Source: Bacillota bacterium (GTDB taxonomy: Bacteria; Bacillota; UBA4882; UBA8346). Taken from it: 54,276 bases of DNA. Below are positions 26,498-34,256 of the stretch, piece after piece. The stretch covers positions 1 through 54,276 of the forward strand of contig JAEZJK010000046.1 in the NCBI GenBank assembly GCA_023415835.1. Reading direction: 5' to 3'. The translations under genes and the position numbers were made by a program. Each line of letters opens with the position of its first letter. Within the stretch, counting starts at the first letter, position 1. The notes beneath the pieces were generated by a model, which saw only the letters and a program-made list of their open reading frames with translations, was not told the DNA's origin and did not search any database.

Positions 26498-26872
26498 ATG
26501 GCAAATACCTGTACTATTTTAAGAGGGATCGAGAAAGTCTCCCAAAAACTCGCTGATTTGTTATCTAGACCCTTGACTAATGGCACCATCAATAAAATAT
26601 TAGGCCAACTTGAGTTATTAAGGGGGTCCGTTCGAGACCTTCCGCTATCAAAGAAACCGAAACGGGACATTTTGAATCGGTTGGCCCAGGCGCAACAGCT
26701 TTTAAGAAACGGGAATTTGAATAGCGCAATCAACCATATCCTAGCTGTTTTAGCCGTATTGCAAGTTGTAATCACAAAACTCAATAGCCATCGGATCCCA
26801 TGCGTCCAAGGATTAACTCTTGTCCATCCCAGCAGACCCTTTAGTACAATCTGTCAAACGTGTAATTCTTAA
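26498..26872 (+). CDS. Small helical protein (FIMAH-like region)
   Basis: 124 residues after a strong GGGAGGTGAAATCAA-ATG. The segment LNRLAQAQQLLRNGNLNSAINHILAVL resembles helical repeats of the FIMAH type found in surface proteins, but no signal peptide is seen, so this is only a resemblance. The C-terminus has three Cys, including CQTC. Function unknown. A perfect hairpin follows the stop. Confidence 0.65.
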   Translation: MANTCTILRGIEKVSQKLADLLSRPLTNGTINKILGQLELLRGSVRDLPLSKKPKRDILNRLAQAQQLLRNGNLNSAINHILAVLAVLQVVITKLNSHRIPCVQGLTLVHPSRPFSTICQTCNS

Positions 26873-26888
26873 ATATTCACCGCATCAT

Positions 26889-26914
26889 AAGGCTGTTGAT
26901 GAGTCAACAGCCTT
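26889..26914. terminator. Hairpin between convergent transcripts
   Basis: AAGGCTGTTGA-TGAG-TCAACAGCCTT is a perfect 11-bp stem, but with only a weak T-rich tail on either strand. Probably a terminator for the gene at 26498 and the remnant at 26922. Confidence 0.6.
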
Positions 26915-26921
26915 ATAAATA

Positions 26922-27137
26922 TTATAATTCATCATCTACCTTCACCTCATCCCATCCTTCTTGAATAGTTGGTTCTTTTAACTTGAGAAACATGCGGGTA
27001 GTTATCGCCACCGGTACTACCCGTTTTCGTCCCAAGTTCCGTCTTATGTCAAACAAAAGAACCGACAGTAACAAATCTTGTATGTTCCGGAAGGGATAAC
27101 TTTTAAAACCCTTTTTGATTATCTTATTTATTATACC
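26922..27137 (-). pseudogene. Open frame without a normal start (possible gene remnant)
   Basis: A 71-codon minus-strand frame reads IIKKGFKSYPFRNIQDLLLS, then FDIRRNLGRKRVVPVAIT and ends EGWDEVKVDDEL-stop. Composition looks coding and the acidic C-terminus is natural, but there is no ATG or ribosome binding site near the 5' end; the only ATG leaves 23 codons. Not recognised. It may be the 3' end of a lost gene. Confidence 0.35.
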
Positions 27138-27399
27138 TCAAAAATTCCCAGATCCAGGATTGTGATACTATTACCAGCGGAAGCCAGGTTAAAATGACCG
27201 TTTTTATGGGTCTGCTATTAATTGTAAAAGTAATGAGTTTATTTTATAATATATATGCTGCAAACATAAGGAACTACTTCACTTTATTGCTATCGAAATT
27301 TATCCTAATGCACCATTAACATCATGAATCAATACTTCCCGGCTTACCGGGCGTACCGGTACCCTCCACTCAATCGGACCTTAACCGGGGTTGAGTTTG
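27138..27399. other. Intergenic region downstream of purH with a REP-like hairpin
   Basis: No gene seen. At about 27370-27395 is an imperfect hairpin ACTCAATCGGACC...ACCGGGGTTGAGT that shares CTCAACCCCGGT (reverse strand) with a hairpin at 46177-46209. The rest is AT-rich and featureless. Confidence 0.4.
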
Positions 27400-27404
27400 A
27401 AAAT

Positions 27405-27432
27405 GCGAAAAAATAGCCCGGGAAGCCGGGCT
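27405..27432 (-). terminator. Terminator of the AICAR transformylase gene
   Basis: On the minus strand AGCCCGG-CTTC-CCGGGCT is followed by ATTTTTT, 45 nt after the stop codon. Confidence 0.85.
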
Positions 27433-27476
27433 GAGCAGGTTTGCATAATTTTAATATGAATAATCTTTTTTTTATT

Positions 27477-28646
27477 CTAATGATAAAATAACCTCAAATG
27501 GGAATACACCATTACAATCCCATACTCGTTACAGGCCGCCAATACGCTATCATCCCTGACCGATCCTCCAGGTTGGACGATATAACGGACCCCGCTCTGG
27601 TAAGCCCGGTCGATGTTGTCCCGGAAGGGAAAAAACGCGTCCGAACCTACGGAGACCCCTTTTAACCCGGCAATCCATTTACTTTTCTCCGCCGGCGACA
27701 GCCTTACCGGTTCTTCATCGAACAGTTCCCGCCAAACTTTTAACTCGTTGGCAGTGATATCGTTACGCAGATAGAGATCGATGGCATTGTCCCGATCCGG
27801 CCGTCCCAACCCTTTTTTGAATTTTAAGTTGAAAACAACGGGATGTTGCCTTAGGTACCAAAGATCAGCCTTATCCCCGGCCAAACGGGTGCAGTGGATC
27901 CGGGACTGCTGCCCGGCGCCGTTGCCGATAACCTGTCCGTCATAGGCGTAGCAAACGGAATTGGATTGAGTGTACTTTAAAGTAATCATCGCAATGATCA
28001 GGTCCCGTTTCGCTTCATCGGGCAGATTTTGATTGGCGGTCACAATCTCCTGAAGGTCCTCGTAACTTGGAACCTTCTCGTTTCTCAACTGTTCAAAGGT
28101 GATCCCGAAAATACTCCTGGCTTCAATATTGTCCGGTTCATAATCCGAGTCGATTTTAACGATGTTATAATTGCCGTTCTTTTTGGTTTTAAGGAGTTCC
28201 AAGGCTTGGGGAGTATATCCCGGCGCGATCACTCCGTCGGAGACCTCGCGTTTCAAAATCTGAGCGGTAGGAAGATCCACAATGTCGCTCAAAGCGGCCC
28301 AGTCCCCGAAGGAAGACATCCGATCCGCGCCCCGGGCGCGGGCATAGGCCGCCGCCAACGGTGATAAGTCTAGATCTTCAACAAAGTAAGCCTTTTTTAA
28401 GGTATCGCTCAACGGTAAGCCGATAGCCGCACCTGCCGGGCTAACATGTTTGAAAGAAGCGGCGGCAGGCAGCTTTAAAACCTGTTTCAATTCTTTAACC
28501 AATTGCCAGGAATTGACGGCGTCCATGAAATTGATGTAACCGGGATTGCCGTTCAATACTTCCAAAGGCAGCTCGCCATGGGGAGCGTATATTTGAGCCG
28601 GTTTTTGGTGGGGATTGCAACCATACTTGAGAGTATAGGATTTCAA
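27477..28646 (-). CDS. Stand-alone AICAR formyltransferase (PurH-like, no IMP cyclohydrolase domain)
   Basis: Transfers a formyl group from 10-formyl-THF to AICAR in purine synthesis. Classical PurH is about 510 residues, with an N-terminal IMP cyclohydrolase; this 389-residue protein holds only the transformylase half: KYGCNPHQKPAQIY, AAASFKHVSPAGAA (the KH active-site pair), NAIDLYLRND and GSDAFFPFRDNIDRA, QPGGSVRDD. Such stand-alone versions occur in some Clostridia-like lineages. The start is taken as TTG at 28646 because GGAGG lies 7 nt before it; the frame opened at 28676 would translate that site. Another gene must supply the cyclohydrolase step. Confidence 0.92.
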   Translation of the reverse strand: MKSYTLKYGCNPHQKPAQIYAPHGELPLEVLNGNPGYINFMDAVNSWQLVKELKQVLKLPAAASFKHVSPAGAAIGLPLSDTLKKAYFVEDLDLSPLAAAYARARGADRMSSFGDWAALSDIVDLPTAQILKREVSDGVIAPGYTPQALELLKTKKNGNYNIVKIDSDYEPDNIEARSIFGITFEQLRNEKVPSYEDLQEIVTANQNLPDEAKRDLIIAMITLKYTQSNSVCYAYDGQVIGNGAGQQSRIHCTRLAGDKADLWYLRQHPVVFNLKFKKGLGRPDRDNAIDLYLRNDITANELKVWRELFDEEPVRLSPAEKSKWIAGLKGVSVGSDAFFPFRDNIDRAYQSGVRYIVQPGGSVRDDSVLAACNEYGIVMVYSHLRLFYH

Positions 28647-28690
28647 TTTAATACCTCCGTAAGAATATGATTTCAATCTTTATTTTACAT

Positions 28691-28906
28691 TTATTTTCTA
28701 GCAAAGTACAACCTAACTTTATGCGGGACAGTAATTTTTACGCTATTAAATTCAACTACTACCCAAATCTTATTTAAAACTAAATCTCTTTTCTTTTTCG
28801 TTAACATTTGGTAACTGAAATACGAATCAACTAGCAAATGCTCCGTTATGTTTTCATTGTAATGTTTGCAAACCACTTTAATTCTCCAAAACCCGGTTTC
28901 ACTCAT
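28691..28906 (-). CDS. Small hypothetical protein
   Basis: 71 residues from an ATG with GGAGAG 7 nt upstream (an in-frame start at 28927 has no such site). Basic, beta-rich looking (FWRIKVVCKHYNENITEHLLV...). It lies 44 nt upstream of the AICAR transformylase in the same direction. Not recognised. Confidence 0.5.
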   Translation of the reverse strand: MSETGFWRIKVVCKHYNENITEHLLVDSYFSYQMLTKKKRDLVLNKIWVVVEFNSVKITVPHKVRLYFARK

Positions 28907-29136
28907 GATTTGGCTCTCCGTTTTCACTAAACAAAGAATAACGATATGATAAAACTCGCCGTCTTTTCATTGCAGTTATTCATGGTTTGCCATCAACTTA
29001 TCTGTAACAAACGCTCATTCCTCACGGTAATTGGGATTGGATTAAATTTAACTAATTCAACTGAAAATATATTTTTAAAAGGAAATTTAGGAAATATATA
29101 GAATATATTAACGGTAATGCCGTTAGTTCGTAACTA
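28907..29136. other. Intergenic region left of the MITE-like element
   Basis: About 230 bp of AT-rich sequence with no credible gene; presumably holds the promoter for the minus-strand genes to the left. Nothing more specific is seen. Confidence 0.4.
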
Positions 29137-29237
29137 ATACCAAGTTGCATTCAATTATAGTGCAACTTTTATGTGGAACGCAGCAATGCTGCGGAGAGAA
29201 CACAATCTATAGTTGCACTTTGAATGCAACTTGGTAT
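29137..29237. mobile_element. 101-bp MITE-like element with nested inverted repeats
   Basis: Ends are perfect 18-bp inverted repeats: ATACCAAGTTGCATTCAA (29137-29154) and its complement (29220-29237). Each end is also a small palindrome (AAGTTGCA...TGCAACTT), and the centre contains the palindrome CGCAGCAATGCTGCG. The left 38 bp or so recur at 45901. It has no coding capacity, so it would depend on a transposase in trans. Confidence 0.75.
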
Positions 29238-29255
29238 AAAGCCCAAGACTTGAGG

Positions 29256-29290
29256 AAGGCTGACCCAAAATAACGGGGCAGCCTTTTTTT
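29256..29290 (+). terminator. Rho-independent terminator on the plus strand without a known gene
   Basis: AAGGCTG, 16-nt loop, CAGCCTTTTTTT. It points along the plus strand, where no gene lies upstream for more than 2 kb, so it may end an unseen small RNA, or belong to the mobile element next to it. Confidence 0.6.
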
Positions 29291-29314
29291 GCTCGACATT
29301 GAAGGTTTCTTTCA

Positions 29315-29339
29315 GAAAAAACACCCCTAATAAGGGGTG
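29315..29339 (-). terminator. Terminator of the LysM gene
   Basis: On the minus strand CACCCCT-TATT-AGGGGTG followed by TTTTTT, just after the stop codon at 29346. Confidence 0.9.
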
Positions 29340-29345
29340 ATAACT

Positions 29346-30179
29346 CTACCTTGGAATACAAATCCCCTGCCCAATAAATAATCGGTTCGGATCCAGTCCC
29401 GGATTGGCAGCCAAAATTGAGTCCACCGAAACATTAAAGCGCCGCGCAATGCTAAATATGGTATCTCCAACGGCTATTACATAAATAAATCCAGTACAGA
29501 TAGGCTGCTGCGATATGGGAATACAGATTTGTTCGCCGATAAAGAGCCGGTTGGGATCAAGCCCGGGATTGGCCTGCAAGATCGCCTGCACAGTCGTATT
29601 AAAGCGGGCGGCAATACTAAATAGCGTGTCTCCGGCCATTACCGTATAGAAAAACCCCGGGCAAGGCGACGGTTGAGGCACAGGAATACAAATCCGTTCC
29701 CCAATAAAGATCCGGTTGGGATCCAATTCCGGATTGGCCCCTAAAATCGCCTGGACAGTAGTGTTAAATCGTGCTGCTATACTAAACAGGGTATCTCTGG
29801 CGGCAATCGTGTAAAAAAATCCCGGACACGGCCTTGGCCGCGGCGCTGGTATGCATAAAGGCAATCCTGGCCGTAACCTGATGACATTTAAGAACGGATT
29901 TTCCCTTCGGATCGCAGCCTCAGTACTATTGAACCGCCTGGCAATGCTCGCCAAGGTATCACCGTGCCGGACAATATATATGGACCCTCGGCAACGCTCC
30001 GGGAACGGAAGCCTAACCCTTTGTCCGGGATTAAGCTGAGTTGGATCAACCTCCGGGTTTGCTTGTGTCACTACTTCCTTAGTGATTTCAAAAGCCTTGG
30101 CCAGTGTCTCCAATGAATCCGATTCATCAAGCTCCAACTCAAAATAATCATGATTTATATTTTCATTTGCTTCAACCAT
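29346..30179 (-). CDS. Protein with five LysM repeats
   Basis: LysM domains bind peptidoglycan or chitin-type glycans. The 277-residue protein is made only of repeats of about 45-50 residues: a degenerate first one (DSLETLAKAFEITKEVV), then four good ones beginning YIVRHGDTLASIARRF, YTIAARDTLFSIAARF, YTVMAGDTLFSIAARF and YVIAVGDTIFSIARRF, each ending L/ICIP. Repeats 3 and 4 are almost identical, a sign of recent internal duplication. No signal peptide or enzyme domain is present, as in many spore-coat-type LysM proteins. Strong GGAGGTGATTAA-ATG. Confidence 0.92.
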   Translation of the reverse strand: MVEANENINHDYFELELDESDSLETLAKAFEITKEVVTQANPEVDPTQLNPGQRVRLPFPERCRGSIYIVRHGDTLASIARRFNSTEAAIRRENPFLNVIRLRPGLPLCIPAPRPRPCPGFFYTIAARDTLFSIAARFNTTVQAILGANPELDPNRIFIGERICIPVPQPSPCPGFFYTVMAGDTLFSIAARFNTTVQAILQANPGLDPNRLFIGEQICIPISQQPICTGFIYVIAVGDTIFSIARRFNVSVDSILAANPGLDPNRLFIGQGICIPR

Positions 30180-30280
30180 TTAATCACCTCCATTATCGTT
30201 TACGGGAACCTAGCGCCAAAAATAATTCCCGCTAACATTATGCTATGTGCATACTGCTTTGGAGGTGATTTAAATATGCC

Positions 30281-30766
30281 TTAACCGATCACAAACCCCT
30301 GAACAAACTGGGTCATCGGTTCGCTAAACTCCTGCAGGTCCTCCTCCATCTCCTCCGATTCGATCTCATAATATTCCCCGCCTTGGAAAACAGCCGAAAC
30401 TATTACGGCCATATCCTGATCTATCTGAACCAAAAACCCAACCGACTCAACTTCATCGACTGACACTGCAACCTCTTCATCAAGTTCGCCCGGATCAGGA
30501 AATGAATATTGGTTCCCATCGGCACACGGAACCGGTTCCCCGATATTAATATCGCTGAATGGTAAAAAAAAGATTTTTCCTTGAAATAATAGTTCCCGAA
30601 TAAAATCTTGATTGATTTCGTCAACTTCCAACCCCTTTAAATCGCCATCTTCCGAAAAACAGGCCATAACTGTTGGCGATATATTATTCCGATGCAAAAA
30701 ATTTAATACTTTCCCAATAAACCTGGACAAATCAAATCGGCTAACAGCGATCCTAAACTCTCGCAT
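30281..30766 (-). CDS. Hypothetical acidic protein
   Basis: 161 residues, not recognised. It starts MREFRIAVSRFDLSRFIGKVLNFLH and is strongly acidic in the second half (ELDEEVAVSVDEVESVGF; EIESEEMEEDLQEF). No signal peptide or membrane helix. AAGGAGGCGTCA-ATG is a strong start. It precedes the LysM gene in the same direction; the link, if any, is unknown. Confidence 0.75.
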   Translation of the reverse strand: MREFRIAVSRFDLSRFIGKVLNFLHRNNISPTVMACFSEDGDLKGLEVDEINQDFIRELLFQGKIFFLPFSDINIGEPVPCADGNQYSFPDPGELDEEVAVSVDEVESVGFLVQIDQDMAVIVSAVFQGGEYYEIESEEMEEDLQEFSEPMTQFVQGFVIG

Positions 30767-30984
30767 TGACGCCTCCTTGTGAAATTGATATTGTATACTA
30801 AAAGTATCGGGGAAAATACCTGGTCACATTATACCGGGGTAACTATTATCAATTCAAAAAATCTTACTGTCTTTTGGCTTGACTTCCCGCCCTTCGTATG
30901 CTAGGTTGTTTATTAGATTATTAAGATTTATAATGTTTAATGTTAGCCGATAGATATACAAAATCCAAAAATCAGGAGTTCAAA

Positions 30985-31641
30985 ATGGGACAAACAAGCA
31001 AACAATCCAAAAAGGGCCGCTTTCGATTTATAATCGTAATTTTAGCGGTATTAGTCGGATTAAGCTTATTAGTATTTAGTTTTATTTCAGAAAAGGAGAC
31101 AGCTAAAGTGGATCAAACCCAACAACAGAAGTATTTGTCAAATCCCCAAGTTATTCTTGAAACCTCGCTCGGGACAATCGTTTTAGAACTTTATCCCGAT
31201 AAAGCCCCCATCAGTGTTGCTAATTTTTTGCGTTATCTTGATTCCGGCTTTTATAACGGCACTGTTTTTCATAGGGTAATCCCTGGTTTTATGATTCAGG
31301 GCGGCGGCTTTACTGAGGATATGAACCAGAAAAAGGTAGATGCGCCTATAAAAAATGAAGCTAAAAATGGTCTTTCTAATCTTCGCGGTACCGTCGCTAT
31401 GGCCCGGACCTCAGTATTAGACAGCGCCACATCACAGTTTTTCATCAATACTGTTGATAATTTCTTCCTGGATCACCAAGACGAATCTACGGAAGGTTAT
31501 GGCTACTGTGTTTTTGGTAAGGTTATCGAGGGGTTGGAGATCGCGGAGCGGATTCAAAACGTCCCCACCGGAACACTCGGGTATTTTCAAGATGTCCCGA
31601 AAGATCCGGTAATTATTAAATCTGCCAAAAGAAGAGATTAA
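30985..31641 (+). CDS. Membrane-anchored cyclophilin-type peptidyl-prolyl isomerase
   Basis: Catalyses cis-trans isomerisation of Xaa-Pro bonds outside the cytoplasmic membrane. The 218-residue protein has a basic N-terminus, one membrane helix (FIIVILAVLVGLSLLVFSFI, about residues 14-33) with no lipobox, a linker, and a cyclophilin domain from ILETSLGTIVLELYPDKAP; active-site residues appear in VFHRVIPGFMIQGG (Arg) and SATSQFFIN. Start chosen at 30985, 6 nt after AGGAG; the frame continues to 30940 without such a site. Confidence 0.93.
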   Translation: MGQTSKQSKKGRFRFIIVILAVLVGLSLLVFSFISEKETAKVDQTQQQKYLSNPQVILETSLGTIVLELYPDKAPISVANFLRYLDSGFYNGTVFHRVIPGFMIQGGGFTEDMNQKKVDAPIKNEAKNGLSNLRGTVAMARTSVLDSATSQFFINTVDNFFLDHQDESTEGYGYCVFGKVIEGLEIAERIQNVPTGTLGYFQDVPKDPVIIKSAKRRD

Positions 31642-31667
31642 ACTTTTATTTTTTAAGTATAATTTCA

Positions 31668-31739
31668 ATGAATCCCGGCTATAATGATAATGGCGGCGGC
31701 ACAATGCCAATTGTCGTATCTGCTGGCGCTCCTCCTTAA
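31668..31739 (+). CDS. Possible 23-residue micropeptide
   Basis: ATG at 31668 opens a short frame, MNPGYNDNGGGTMPIVVSAG then APP-stop, 26 nt after the cyclophilin gene. The Gly-rich, low-complexity sequence resembles tiny spore-type peptides in style only. There is no clear ribosome binding site. Confidence 0.25.
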   Translation: MNPGYNDNGGGTMPIVVSAGAPP

Positions 31740-31876
31740 TATGCAACCCATTAATTAAAAACTAATGTCGATGCTGGAGGGGTGAATTACGACGGCGAAA
31801 ACTTGCCTGGTCCACCCATAGCGGTACGGTACGCAGGGAATTTTCGTAAAAACACCAGCAGGCCGCCACTTTTCTA

Positions 31877-32215
31877 TTACCAAATAGCCATCCCTTCCTT
31901 GGTGACCTCCTGGTAAAGGGATTGCCCCGACCAGGATTCCCAGGTATTCCTGTCGAAAATCATTAGTTTAAAATTAGACCCAAAAGTATCATTAATTCCA
32001 TTAACTAAATCCTTCATGGCCTGCTTTTGACCAAGGCTCGCCTGTTCTTTGGTAATTACCAGCAAGTCGGATCCGTATTCATCGGCTGCCGCCTTTTTAA
32101 CCCCAGCCCCAAAAACCACCAATCCCTCGACTTCAAAATCGGCGATTAAATGTTTTTGGATCTCAGTCAAAGCAGTTTTAGCTTTCTCAGAAATAAGTAA
32201 ATTGTTGATCCCCAT
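31877..32215 (-). CDS. Nucleotidyltransferase-like protein, probably degenerate
   Basis: 112 residues. VVFGAGVKKAAADEYGSDLLVIT resembles the GS-x(10)-DxD core of small (MNT-type) nucleotidyltransferases, but only one Asp of the DxD pair is obvious and the GS is GA. It follows atpC by 169 nt on the same strand. A partner HEPN gene, usual for antitoxin MNT proteins, is not present, so a toxin-antitoxin role is unsupported. AGAGGTGATCTGA-ATG is a good start. Confidence 0.65.
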   Translation of the reverse strand: MGINNLLISEKAKTALTEIQKHLIADFEVEGLVVFGAGVKKAAADEYGSDLLVITKEQASLGQKQAMKDLVNGINDTFGSNFKLMIFDRNTWESWSGQSLYQEVTKEGMAIW

Positions 32216-32384
32216 TCAGATCACCTCTCGATGTTCAATGTAAGCTGGTTTTATACTAAATTGATGATGGTTTTCTCCATAAAAAGTAAAAAACCTCTGT
32301 AGAGGTTCAAAAACCAACAATTCCCTTAATCGGTAATGATCTGCGCGTATCCAAAGGGCTTATTGGGATATATATGTCTCGGCT

Positions 32385-32831
32385 TTATTCTTGCGGTTTA
32401 CGATATTTTTTAGCAACTTGCAGTTTAATCAAAGCCCGTTGTAAGTTAACCTGAGTCCTGGCAAAGCTGATTTTTTCAGCCATTGGCCGATAAAGCTCTG
32501 CCTCAGCTTTGCGTTTTTCAGTAAGCGCTTGCTCAACATCAATGTGTTCGGGAAGTTCGGCGGCCTCGGCTAGAATAATCACTTTGTTAGGGGTCACTTC
32601 CATATATCCTTCGCTTACCGCCATATAGTAGTTTGTTCCGTTTTTCTTATAACGGAGGATCCCTGTATCTAAAGTAGTCACTAATCGGATATGCCTAGGC
32701 ATGATTCCAATCATTCCCCGAATAGTAGGGGCAACCACGTAATCGACTTCCTCTCTCAATTCCACCTTTGTCGGTGTTACAACTTCCAATAACAATTTTT
32801 TACTTTTATTTTTACCGTTTGTCTCCGGCAC
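32385..32831 (-). CDS. atpC: ATP synthase epsilon subunit
   Basis: Central-stalk subunit of F1 that controls ATP hydrolysis. 148 residues: an N-terminal beta-sandwich (LLLEVVTPTKVELREEVDYVV, GMIGIMPRHIRLVTTLDTG, YMAVSEGYMEVTPNKVIILAE) and a two-helix C-terminal domain. It starts at a GTG overlapping the atpD end by 20 bp, and its N-terminal PETNGKNKSKK extension is unusual, so a start further in is possible. Last gene of the atp operon. Confidence 0.95.
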   Translation of the reverse strand: MPETNGKNKSKKLLLEVVTPTKVELREEVDYVVAPTIRGMIGIMPRHIRLVTTLDTGILRYKKNGTNYYMAVSEGYMEVTPNKVIILAEAAELPEHIDVEQALTEKRKAEAELYRPMAEKISFARTQVNLQRALIKLQVAKKYRKPQE

Positions 32832-34245
32832 CTGAAGTCACCTCCTGCAACCGTTTGGCTTTTTCTACAACTTCTTCGATAGTCCCGACCATAAAAAAAG
32901 CCTCTTCCGGTAGATGATCGTGTTTTCCCTCCAATATTTCTTTAAAGCCTTTGATATTTTCGGCAAGGCTCACAAATCTACCGGGAATCCCAGTAAAGTT
33001 CTCACCCACATAAAATGGCTGGGACAGAAAACGTTGTAACCTCCGGGCCCTGGCAACAATCAGTTTATCATGGTCGCTCAACTCATCCAGTCCCATAATG
33101 GCTATAATATCCTGCAACTCTTTATAACGTTGCAAAGTCTCTTGAACCCCGCGGGCCACTTGGTAATGCTCCTGACCAACAAATACGGGGGCTAAGATCC
33201 TTGAGGTTGAAGATAACGGGTCTACTGCCGGATAAATCCCAAGTTCGGCAATACTCCGTTCCAGGTTAGTAGTGGCGTCCAAATGAGTGAACGCAGTCGC
33301 CGGGGCCGGATCGGTATAATCGTCGGCCGGGACATAAATAGCCTGAATTGAGGTAATCGAACCTTTTCCAGTGGAAGTAATCCTCTCTTGGAGAGCGCCC
33401 ATCTCATTGGCTAAAGTCGGTTGGTAACCGACAGCTGAAGGAACCCGTCCCAATAACGCCGAAACCTCGGAACCGGCTTGGACAAACCGGAAAATATTAT
33501 CGATAAACAACAACACATCTTGGCCTTCATAGTCGCGGAAATATTCAGCCATGGTCAATCCGGTCAGCCCCACTCTAAGGCGGGCGCCGGGCGGTTCGTT
33601 CATCTGGCCGAAGACCAAAGCGGTTTTATCGATAACTCCCGAGTCTTTCATTTCCAGCCAAAGGTCGTTCCCCTCGCGGGTACGCTCCCCCACTCCGGTA
33701 AAGACCGAAAACCCTCCGTGATGGGTTGCGATATTCCGGATTAATTCCATAATGATTACGGTCTTACCAACGCCGGCCCCTCCGAATAAACCCACTTTGC
33801 CACCTTTGGGATATGGCGCCAACAGGTCGATTACTTTAATTCCAGTGACCAAAATCTGTTGATCAATGTTTTGTTCTTCAAATCCAGGCGGTTTACGATG
33901 GATCGGAAGTTTTAAACCGGCTTCTACCTTCGAGCCACCGTCAATCGTCTCTCCAACCACATTAAAGACCCGGCCAAGGGTTTCACGGCCTACCGGAACC
34001 ATAATCGGTTGATTGGTGCTGGTAGCCTCCATTCCTCTAACTAAACCATCGGTAGAATTTAAGGCCAAGCAACGCACGCGATTATTGCCCAAATGACCCA
34101 TTACCTCGGCTACCACTTCCCGATGGCCTTGTTTTTTGAGTTGCAAATCAATCTTAACAACTGTATTAATGGCAGGGAGCTCTTCCGGTAAAAATTCAAG
34201 ATCCAGTACTGGCCCGATTATTTGAACAATATGCCCGGTGCCCAT
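32812..34245 (-). CDS. atpD: ATP synthase beta subunit
   Basis: Catalytic subunit of F1. The 477-residue protein has the Walker A loop GLFGGAGVGKTVIIMELIRN, catalytic Glu in GVGERTREGNDLW, Walker B (VLLFIDNIFRF) and the DELSD-type loop as GLDELSDHDK near the C-terminus. Length is normal. It sits between atpG and atpC and overlaps atpC. Confidence 0.98.
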   Translation of the reverse strand: MGTGHIVQIIGPVLDLEFLPEELPAINTVVKIDLQLKKQGHREVVAEVMGHLGNNRVRCLALNSTDGLVRGMEATSTNQPIMVPVGRETLGRVFNVVGETIDGGSKVEAGLKLPIHRKPPGFEEQNIDQQILVTGIKVIDLLAPYPKGGKVGLFGGAGVGKTVIIMELIRNIATHHGGFSVFTGVGERTREGNDLWLEMKDSGVIDKTALVFGQMNEPPGARLRVGLTGLTMAEYFRDYEGQDVLLFIDNIFRFVQAGSEVSALLGRVPSAVGYQPTLANEMGALQERITSTGKGSITSIQAIYVPADDYTDPAPATAFTHLDATTNLERSIAELGIYPAVDPLSSTSRILAPVFVGQEHYQVARGVQETLQRYKELQDIIAIMGLDELSDHDKLIVARARRLQRFLSQPFYVGENFTGIPGRFVSLAENIKGFKEILEGKHDHLPEEAFFMVGTIEEVVEKAKRLQEVTSGAGDKR

Positions 34246-34256
34246 TATTCCTCACC

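Noticed and set aside
29155..29361. 68-codon minus-strand frame across the MITE-like element
   Set aside because: It is formed by the palindromes and overlaps the LysM terminator; no ribosome site.
31780..31911. GTG-started plus-strand frame (MNYDGENLPGPP...) after GGAGGG
   Set aside because: The start overlaps the ribosome site and the frame runs antisense into the 112-residue minus-strand gene.
31877..32215. MNT antitoxin of a toxin-antitoxin pair
   Set aside because: No HEPN or other toxin partner is adjacent and the catalytic motif is incomplete.
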